Assembly: GCA_008933495.1 (NCBI GenBank) | Contig: WBUW01000231.1 | Span: forward strand, 1 to 5,543 | Length of the DNA stretch: 5,543 bases | Source: Pseudorhodoplanes sp. | Lineage (GTDB): Bacteria; Pseudomonadota; Alphaproteobacteria; Rhizobiales; Xanthobacteraceae | Direction: 5' to 3' | Part shown: positions 1 to 5,543 of the stretch, piece by piece | How the letters are laid out: each line of letters begins with the position of its first letter | How positions within the stretch are numbered: position 1 is the stretch's first letter | Notes under the pieces: model-generated | Databases searched by the model: none | Told to the model about the DNA's origin: nothing | What the model saw: only the letters and a program-made list of their open reading frames with translations | Position numbers and translations under genes: made by a program

Positions 1-1060
1 GGTCGAAGGTCTCATTTCGGGCAAAAGCGACCTGGCGTTCACGGTGGCGATGGAAATCCTGGCGCCGATCGAACTGGCCGATTTCCGGACCATTGAACTG
101 ACCAAGCTCGTTGCGGACATCGGCGACAAGGACATCGAGGAGGCGCTTGACCGCATCGCCAGGCAAAACCGCCCCTACGCCGACAAGGGCGAAGGTGCGA
201 AGGCCGAGAGCGACGACCGGGTGACGATTTCCTTCGTCGGAAAGATCGACGGCACCCCGTTCGAGGGCGGCAGCGGCGAGGACGTCGTTGTGCAGATCGG
301 CTCCGGCTCCTTCATTCCCGGCTTCGAGGACCAGCTTGTCGGGATCGCCGCGGGCGAGAGCCGGTTGTTGAAAGTCTCCTTCCCGGAAAACTATCTGAAC
401 GCTGACCTCGCCGGCAAGGCGGCCGAATTCGAGGTGACCGGCAAGTCGATCGAGGCGCCGCGCGAGGTGACGATTGACGACGAGTTTGCCAAGTCGCTCG
501 GGATGGAATCGCTGCAAAAGCTCAAGGACGCGGTGCGCGACCAGCTCAAGCGCGAATTTGACGGCGTTTCGCGCCAGAGGCTCAAGCGTGCGCTGCTCGA
601 TGCGCTCGACGGACGCCACCATTTCGAATTGCCGCAAGCGCTCGTCGAACAGGAGTTCGAAGGCCTCTGGAAGTCGACGCTCGAACAGATGAAGTCCGAA
701 AACCGGACCTTCGCGGACGAAAAGACGACCGAAGAAGAGGCCACGGCCGAATACCGCAAGATCGCCAACCGCCGCGTCCGGCTTGGCCTCGTTCTGGCCG
801 AGATCGGCGACAAGAACAGCATCAAGGTCACCGATGATGAGGTGACGCGCGCCATCGTCGATCAGACGCGCCAGATGCCCGGCCGCGAACAGCAGGTCTG
901 GGACTATTACCGGAACAATCCGAACGCGCTGGCGTCGCTGCGGGCGCCGATTTTCGAGGAAAAGGTCGTGGATTTCATCCTTGCGCTGGCCAAGGTCACC
1001 GAGAAGCCGGTCTCGCGCGAGGAGCTTTACCAGAGCGACGACGACGCACAGACGGCCTGA
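1..1060 (+). CDS. tig: Trigger factor (peptidyl-prolyl isomerase / ribosome-associated chaperone), 5'-truncated by window edge
   Basis: Trigger factor is a cytosolic chaperone that binds the ribosome exit site and shields emerging chains. The frame is open to the left edge: codons run from position 2 (VEGLISGKSDLAFT...), so a GTG at 44 is an internal valine and not the start. There are 352 residues here against a usual length of about 430-455. The missing 80-100 residues hold the ribosome-binding domain with its GFRxGxxP-type signature. Visible parts are a linker (IELADFRTIEL), an FKBP-type PPIase domain at about 212-457 (VTISFVGKIDGTPFEGG, then IPGFEDQLVG and GKAAEFEV), and a long charged, helical C-terminal substrate-cradle domain ending in an acidic tail (YQSDDDAQTA). 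Frame and stop (TGA 1058-1060) are clean. The position upstream of clpP is the common bacterial arrangement. The identification rests on motif order and FKBP wording; I see no credible alternative. Confidence 0.96.
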   Translation, partial: VEGLISGKSDLAFTVAMEILAPIELADFRTIELTKLVADIGDKDIEEALDRIARQNRPYADKGEGAKAESDDRVTISFVGKIDGTPFEGGSGEDVVVQIGSGSFIPGFEDQLVGIAAGESRLLKVSFPENYLNADLAGKAAEFEVTGKSIEAPREVTIDDEFAKSLGMESLQKLKDAVRDQLKREFDGVSRQRLKRALLDALDGRHHFELPQALVEQEFEGLWKSTLEQMKSENRTFADEKTTEEEATAEYRKIANRRVRLGLVLAEIGDKNSIKVTDDEVTRAIVDQTRQMPGREQQVWDYYRNNPNALASLRAPIFEEKVVDFILALAKVTEKPVSREELYQSDDDAQTA

Positions 1061-1089
1061 GATCGCCGGCGCCAGATCGAGACCGCGCG

Positions 1090-1102
1090 GCCCGCATCGG
1101 GC
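1090..1102 (+). other. Short GC-rich hairpin downstream of tig
   Basis: GCCCG (1090-1094) and CGGGC (1098-1102) form a 5-bp stem with a 3-base CAT loop, starting 30 bases after the tig stop. The surrounding 1064-1112 stretch is very GC-rich (GCCGGCGCC upstream, GGCGGCCGG downstream) and could extend or compete with this fold. No T-run follows, so it does not qualify as a standard intrinsic terminator. It may stabilise the tig 3' end or mean nothing, since short stems are common in DNA this GC-rich. Confidence 0.25.
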
Positions 1103-1117
1103 GGCGGCCGGACCAGA

Positions 1118-1141
1118 CGCTATTGTAATTCCGCTATTGTA
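1118..1141 (+). repeat. Direct repeat CGCTATTGTA x2 upstream of clpP
   Basis: CGCTATTGTA occurs at 1118-1127 and again at 1132-1141, a 14-base period with a 4-base spacer (ATTC). It sits in the only AT-rich part of the tig-clpP gap, 64 bases before the clpP start, where a promoter is expected. Pieces such as TATTCT (1140-1145) resemble a -10 box, but no well-spaced -35 partner was found. It could be a paired operator, part of the promoter, or chance. Confidence 0.45.
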
Positions 1142-1186
1142 TTCTCATCTGATTCGCGGTTCGCCGCGGCCAAATCCAGCGCGCGC

Positions 1187-1193
1187 AGAGGAA
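1187..1193 (+). promoter_or_regulatory. Ribosome binding site of clpP
   Basis: AGAGGAA ends 11 bases before the ATG at 1205. It is a moderate Shine-Dalgarno match at slightly long spacing and supports that ATG over the internal ATGs at codons 8 and 14. The protein N terminus it gives also matches the family. Confidence 0.7.
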
Positions 1194-1204
1194 TAAGCCA
1201 GCCA

Positions 1205-1834
1205 ATGAGAGATCCCGTCGAAACCTATATGAACCTCGTGCCGATGGTGGTCGAACAGACCAACCGCGGCGAGCGCGCCTACGACATTTTCTCGCGGCTA
1301 TTGAAAGAGCGGATCATCTTCATCACCGGTCCGATCGAGGACGGCATGGCGACGCTGGTGGTCGCCCAGATGCTGTTCCTGGAAGCCGAGAATCCGAAGA
1401 AGGAAATCTCGATGTACATCAATTCGCCGGGCGGCGTGGTGACCTCGGGGATGGCGATTTACGACACCATGCAGTTCATCCGGCCGGCGGTTTCGACGCT
1501 GTGCGTCGGCCAGGCAGCGTCCATGGGCTCGCTCCTGCTCGCGGCCGGGCACAGGGACCTGCGGTTCGCGCTGCCCAATGCGCGGATCATGGTTCACCAG
1601 CCGTCCGGCGGGTTCCAGGGCCAGGCGACCGACATCATGCTGCATGCCCAGGAAATCCTGAATCTCAAGAAGCGGCTGAACGAAATCTACGTCAAGCATA
1701 CCGGTCAGCCGATCAAGAAGATCGAAGACGCGCTGGAGCGAGATTATTTTCTCACCGCCGAGGGAGCCAAGGAGTTCGGAATTGTCGACAAGGTCATCGA
1801 CAAGCGGGTGGAAGATCCGCTGACCAAGCCATAG
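1205..1834 (+). CDS. clpP: ATP-dependent Clp protease proteolytic subunit ClpP
   Basis: ClpP is the serine peptidase subunit that assembles as two stacked heptameric rings and degrades chains delivered by ClpX (or ClpA). The complete protein has 209 residues, normal for the family. Catalytic residues are Ser106 in GQAASMGS, His131 in MVHQPSGG and Asp180 in ALERD. Their spacings of 25 and 49 equal those of the E. coli triad. If the propeptide is cleaved before the NLVPMVVEQ segment (after Met9), the mature numbers become Ser97, His122 and Asp171, exactly as in E. coli. Also visible are the oxyanion-loop region SPGGVVTSG (74-82), the handle helix around QATDIMLHAQEILNLKK (140-156), and hydrophobic ring residues around YFL (181-183) expected to meet the IGF loop of ClpX. 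It lies directly before clpX, its partner gene. Nothing is odd. The start is set by the Shine-Dalgarno site and the conserved MRDPVETYMNLVPM N terminus. Confidence 0.99.
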   Translation: MRDPVETYMNLVPMVVEQTNRGERAYDIFSRLLKERIIFITGPIEDGMATLVVAQMLFLEAENPKKEISMYINSPGGVVTSGMAIYDTMQFIRPAVSTLCVGQAASMGSLLLAAGHRDLRFALPNARIMVHQPSGGFQGQATDIMLHAQEILNLKKRLNEIYVKHTGQPIKKIEDALERDYFLTAEGAKEFGIVDKVIDKRVEDPLTKP

Positions 1835-1875
1835 GGGCGGCGGACCGGGAACCCGGTGCGTGCGGCCAAGCGCCC
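1835..1875 (+). other. Hairpin region just after clpP stop
   Basis: ACCGG (1844-1848) and CCGGT (1853-1857) form a 5-bp stem with a GAAC tetraloop. An outer GGGCG (1835-1839) can pair with CGCCC (1871-1875). Together they could fold the first 41 bases after the clpP stop codon. The following bases (TGTTATCG) do not form a T-run, so intrinsic termination is not supported. A role as a 3' stabilising or attenuating structure is an inference only. Confidence 0.3.
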
Positions 1876-1928
1876 TGTTATCGTTAATAGATTCTTGATT
1901 GTCCCACCGTTAGCATGCTTCGCTAGAG
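1876..1928 (+). promoter_or_regulatory. Possible clpX promoter zone
   Basis: This is the most AT-rich part of the clpP-clpX gap. TTGATT at 1895-1900 matches four of six bases of a -35 box. CTAGAG (1923-1928) and TAGCAT (1911-1916) are weak -10 candidates, but neither is at 16-18 base spacing. The 223-base gap argues for a separate clpX promoter and this is its likeliest place, though the boxes themselves are poor. Confidence 0.25.
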
Positions 1929-1931
1929 AGA

Positions 1932-1964
1932 GGGGACGGTAGGGGATCGGGAGGAATTTCGGGG
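1932..1964 (+). other. Four G-tracts in the clpX leader (relaxed G-quadruplex pattern)
   Basis: Runs of G lie at 1932-1935, 1942-1945, 1949-1951 and 1961-1964, separated by 6, 3 and 9 bases. Four runs of at least three Gs on the sense strand meet a relaxed quadruplex pattern; the last gap exceeds the strict limit of 7. The stretch also contains a Shine-Dalgarno-like GGGAGGAA (1949-1956) with no start codon at good spacing. Whether it folds is unknown. Confidence 0.35.
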
Positions 1965-2047
1965 TATCTGTGCCTGCGACGCCACGGTGCGGCAGGACCG
2001 GAAATGCTAGCGTCGGGCAACGCCGAACTGGTACTGGACGATTTGAC

Positions 2048-2051
2048 GGAG
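2048..2051 (+). promoter_or_regulatory. Ribosome binding site deciding the clpX start
   Basis: GGAG lies 6 bases before the ATG at 2058, within GACGGAGAACGG. The in-frame ATG at 2004 has only a weak GGACCGGA ahead of it. This supports 2058 as the real start and makes the 18 codons before it leader sequence. Confidence 0.7.
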
Positions 2052-2057
2052 AACGGA

Positions 2058-3326
<1,269 letters not shown>

Positions 3327-3424
3327 GCGGGGTCTGTTCGCTATTGGAATCGCGCCCGGATTCGGATCACCGGCCGCGCACCGGCGACCCGAAAGGTTAT
3401 CTTTTTGTTGGATTTCCGGCCTTA

Positions 3425-3458
3425 CTTGACACCGGGCGGGCTCGCCGCCACCTAATTG
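3425..3458 (+). promoter_or_regulatory. Candidate lon promoter
   Basis: A perfect TTGACA at 3426-3431, preceded by C (CTTGAC, also the -35 form of alphaproteobacterial heat-shock sigma-32 promoters), is followed by CCTAAT at 3451-3456. The spacer is 19 bases for a sigma-70 reading (four of six -10 matches) or 20 bases after CTTGAC for a sigma-32 reading. Both are longer than ideal. A start site near 3463-3466 would give a leader of about 170 bases. Heat-shock control of lon is well known in bacteria, but here it is inference. Confidence 0.4.
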
Positions 3459-3474
3459 GTGCGAAAGGTCAAGA

Positions 3475-3511
3475 GTACGAAGGTGCATCAATATCCGGGC
3501 GGGGTTCGTAC
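3475..3511 (+). repeat. Inverted repeat GTACGAA / TTCGTAC in the lon leader
   Basis: A perfect 7-bp inverted repeat joins GTACGAA (3475-3481) to TTCGTAC (3505-3511) across 23 bases. A competing stem, GGGGT (3501-3505) with ACCCC (3512-3516) and loop TCGTAC, uses the same bases, so the two folds exclude each other. It lies just downstream of the candidate lon promoter. It may be a protein operator, a leader RNA structure, or chance. Confidence 0.4.
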
Positions 3512-3564
3512 ACCCCCTCGTGCATGGCCGGCGTTCCAGGCCGTGCTTCCCTTCCCGGCCCAAC

Positions 3565-3612
3565 TGCACTTTGCCCGACGTCGCGCATCCTGCGGGCGGT
3601 GGCAAAGGGGCA
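3565..3612 (+). other. Stem-loop just ahead of the lon ribosome binding site
   Basis: CTTTGCC (3569-3575) pairs perfectly with GGCAAAG (3601-3607). TGC (3565-3567) and GCA (3610-3612) extend the stem to 10 bp across a small internal loop (A against GG). The 25-base apical part contains the palindrome CGACGTCG (3576-3583). The stem ends five bases before the lon Shine-Dalgarno region at 3618 and does not cover it. A role in mRNA stability or translation of lon is possible but not shown. Confidence 0.4.
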
Positions 3613-3617
3613 CAAGA

Positions 3618-3624
3618 AGAAGGA
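3618..3624 (+). promoter_or_regulatory. Ribosome binding site of lon
   Basis: AGAAGGA ends 9 bases before the ATG at 3634. It is a good Shine-Dalgarno site and fixes the start given for lon. Confidence 0.75.
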
Positions 3625-3633
3625 CAACGGGCC

Positions 3634-5543
3634 ATGACAACCGCCAAACCGCGCCCTCCGCTGATCCCCGGTGAAACCCGGGCCTATCCGGTCCTGCCGC
3701 TGCGCGACATCGTCGTCTTCCCGCACATGATCGTTCCGCTCTTTGTCGGGCGGGAAAAGTCGATCAAGGCGCTGGAAGAGGTGATGCGCTCGGACACGTT
3801 CATCCTGCTCGCGACCCAGAAGAACGCCTCCGACGACGAGCCGGCGACCGATTCGATCTTCGAAGTCGGGACACTGGCGACGGTCCTGCAACTGCTGAAG
3901 CTGCCCGACGGCACCGTCAAGGTGCTGGTCGAGGGCGCCCAGCGCGCCAAGGTGCTGCGCTATACCGACCGCACCGACTATTTCGAGGCTGACGCGGTCG
4001 TCATCGACGACCATGCCGGCGAGCGCGTGGAGGCCGAGGCGCTGGCGCGCTCGGTAGTTACCGAATTCGAGAACTATGTGAAGCTGAACAAGAAGGTTTC
4101 GCCCGAAGTCGTCGGCGTGGTCCAGCAGATCGACGACTATGCGAAGCTCGCCGATACGGTCGCCTCGCACCTGGCGGTCAAGATTCCCGACAAGCAGGCG
4201 ATCCTCGAAACCACCAGCGTTCCGCAGCGTCTGGAAAAGGTGCTCGGCCTGATGGAGAGCGAAATTTCCGTGCTCCAGGTCGAGAAGCGCATCCGCACGC
4301 GGGTCAAGCGCCAGATGGAGAAGACCCAGCGCGAATATTATCTCAACGAGCAGATGAAGGCGATCCAGAAGGAGCTGGGCGACGAGGACGGCAAGGACGA
4401 ACTCGCCGAACTCGAAGACAAGATCAAGAAGACCAAGCTCTCCAAGGACGCGCGCGAGAAGGCGCAACACGAGCTGAAGAAGCTGCGGCAGATGTCGCCG
4501 ATGTCGGCCGAGGCAACCGTCGTGCGCAACTATCTCGACTGGCTGCTCTCGATTCCCTGGAACAAGAAGACCAAGGTCAAGAAGGATCTCAAGGCGGCCC
4601 AGGACATTCTCGACTCCGATCACTTCGGCCTGGAGAAGGTCAAGGAGCGTATTGTCGAGTATCTCGCGGTCCAGCAGCGCGCCAACCGGCTGACCGGCCC
4701 GATCCTCTGTCTGGTCGGCCCGCCCGGCGTCGGCAAGACCTCGCTCGGCAAGTCGATCGCCAAGGCCACGGGCCGCGAGTTCGTGCGGGTGTCGCTCGGC
4801 GGCGTGCGTGACGAAGCCGAAATCCGCGGCCACCGGCGCACCTATATCGGCTCGATGCCCGGCAAGATCATCCAGTCGATGCGCAAGGCGAAGTCGTCGA
4901 ATCCGCTGTTCCTGCTCGACGAGATCGACAAGATGGGCGCCGATTTCCGCGGCGATCCGTCCTCGGCGCTGCTCGAAGTGCTGGACCCGGAACAGAACCA
5001 CACGTTCAACGACCATTATCTGGAGGTCGACTACGATCTCTCGAACGTGATGTTCGTGACCACGGCCAACACGCTCAACATCCCGCCGCCGTTGATGGAC
5101 CGGATGGAGATCATCCGCATCGCCGGCTACACCGAGGACGAGAAGGTCGAGATCGCGCGGAAACACCTGATTCCGAATGCGATTTCGAAGCACGGCCTGC
5201 AATCGAAGGAATGGTCGATCGACGACGAGGCGCTGCTGACCGTCATCCGCCGCTACACGCGGGAAGCCGGCGTGCGCAATCTCGAACGCGAGATTTCGAC
5301 GCTGATCCGCAAGGCGGTCAAGGAGATCACCATCTCGTCCAAGACCGCCATCAAGGTCGAGACCAAGGATCTCGGCGACTATCTGGGCGTTCCGAAATAC
5401 CGCTTCGGCGAGGTGGAGGAACTGGACCAGATTGGCGTCGTGACCGGCCTCGCCTGGACCGATGTGGGCGGCGAGTTGCTCACCGTCGAAGGCGCGATGA
5501 TGCCGGGCAAGGGCAAGATGACCGTCACCGGCAACCTGCGCGA
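3634..5543 (+). CDS. lon: ATP-dependent protease Lon (LonA, endopeptidase La), 3'-truncated by window edge
   Basis: Lon is a cytosolic hexameric AAA+ protease that unfolds and degrades misfolded and regulatory proteins in one polypeptide. The window shows 636 codons of about 800 and no stop. Order: N-terminal substrate-binding domain from about residue 18 (YPVLPLRDIVVFPHMIVPLF); a helical, coiled-coil-rich segment about 200-310 (MEKTQREYYLNEQMKAIQKEL); AAA+ module about 325-590 with Walker A GPPGVGKT (362-369), Walker B Asp429-Glu430 (FLLDEIDK), sensor 1 Asn479, arginine finger Arg490 (DRMEIIR) and sensor 2 Arg548 (AGVRNLERE); then the start of the protease domain (GLAWTDVGGELL, about 605-616). 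Each motif lies six residues beyond its E. coli position. The catalytic Ser and Lys would fall near 685 and 728, past the edge, so activity cannot be judged here. Location after clpX is typical for Alphaproteobacteria, where hupB often follows. Start chosen from the Shine-Dalgarno site and conserved N terminus. Confidence 0.98.
   Translation, partial: MTTAKPRPPLIPGETRAYPVLPLRDIVVFPHMIVPLFVGREKSIKALEEVMRSDTFILLATQKNASDDEPATDSIFEVGTLATVLQLLKLPDGTVKVLVEGAQRAKVLRYTDRTDYFEADAVVIDDHAGERVEAEALARSVVTEFENYVKLNKKVSPEVVGVVQQIDDYAKLADTVASHLAVKIPDKQAILETTSVPQRLEKVLGLMESEISVLQVEKRIRTRVKRQMEKTQREYYLNEQMKAIQKELGDEDGKDELAELEDKIKKTKLSKDAREKAQHELKKLRQMSPMSAEATVVRNYLDWLLSIPWNKKTKVKKDLKAAQDILDSDHFGLEKVKERIVEYLAVQQRANRLTGPILCLVGPPGVGKTSLGKSIAKATGREFVRVSLGGVRDEAEIRGHRRTYIGSMPGKIIQSMRKAKSSNPLFLLDEIDKMGADFRGDPSSALLEVLDPEQNHTFNDHYLEVDYDLSNVMFVTTANTLNIPPPLMDRMEIIRIAGYTEDEKVEIARKHLIPNAISKHGLQSKEWSIDDEALLTVIRRYTREAGVRNLEREISTLIRKAVKEITISSKTAIKVETKDLGDYLGVPKYRFGEVEELDQIGVVTGLAWTDVGGELLTVEGAMMPGKGKMTVTGNLR

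Noticed and set aside
44..46. GTG at 44 as the trigger factor start
   Set aside because: The frame continues upstream to the window edge with trigger-factor-like sequence (EGLISGKSDLAFT), and a start here would lose the ribosome-binding domain.
3391..3408. AAAG-GTTAT-CTTTTT as an intrinsic terminator after clpX
   Set aside because: The stem is only four mostly A-T pairs, too weak for a terminator despite the adjacent T-run.
3456..3674. Possible 72-codon leader peptide overlapping the lon start
   Set aside because: It has a non-ATG start with no Shine-Dalgarno site, overlaps lon out of frame, and its Arg/Pro-rich composition is typical of chance frames here.
3469..5202. Long minus-strand open frame (577 codons) opposite lon and its leader
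   Set aside because: It mirrors the third-position GC bias of lon on the other strand. Its translation is leucine-, arginine- and histidine-rich with no recognisable domain, while the + strand encodes a clear Lon with all motifs.

Overview
The window is a GC-rich bacterial chromosomal segment holding the classic proteostasis cluster tig - clpP - clpX - lon, all on the + strand. The proteins look alphaproteobacterial, of the Hyphomicrobiales and closest in feel to Bradyrhizobium/Rhodopseudomonas relatives. Examples are the ClpX N terminus beginning MSKVGGSDSKNTLYCSFCGK, the ClpP N terminus MRDPVETYMNLVPMV, and the Lon start with PGETRAYPVLPLRDIVVFPH. This placement rests on recalled family sequences, not on a search. 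Gene order and codon use are uniform, and I see no sign of mobile DNA, phage, CRISPR or recent transfer.

Layout. Positions 1-1060 hold the 3' part of tig (trigger factor), whose 5' end lies outside the window. Positions 1061-1204 are a 144-base gap with a GC-rich hairpin and then an AT-richer stretch carrying a 10-bp direct repeat ahead of clpP. Positions 1205-1834 are clpP, complete, with the full Ser-His-Asp triad. Positions 1835-2057 are a 223-base gap with a small hairpin, a possible promoter zone and a run of G-tracts ahead of clpX. Positions 2058-3326 are clpX, complete, with all AAA+ and zinc-finger motifs. Positions 3327-3633 are a 307-base gap with a TTGACA box and two inverted repeats in the presumed lon leader. 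Positions 3634-5543 are the 5' part of lon (636 codons), cut by the window edge before its Ser-Lys catalytic dyad.

How the genes work together. Trigger factor meets nascent chains at the ribosome. ClpX unfolds selected substrates and feeds them into the ClpP chamber. Lon is a separate, single-chain ATP-dependent protease for damaged and regulatory proteins. The gaps of 144, 223 and 307 bases leave room for a separate promoter for each gene, so this is probably a conserved cluster of partly independent units and not one tight operon. No convincing factor-independent terminator (stem followed by a T-run) was found between genes.

I found no previously undescribed system here. The coding content is ordinary and intact. 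What deserves a second look is confined to the non-coding gaps: the clpP-upstream repeat, the G-rich clpX leader and its start-site ambiguity, and the structured lon leader.
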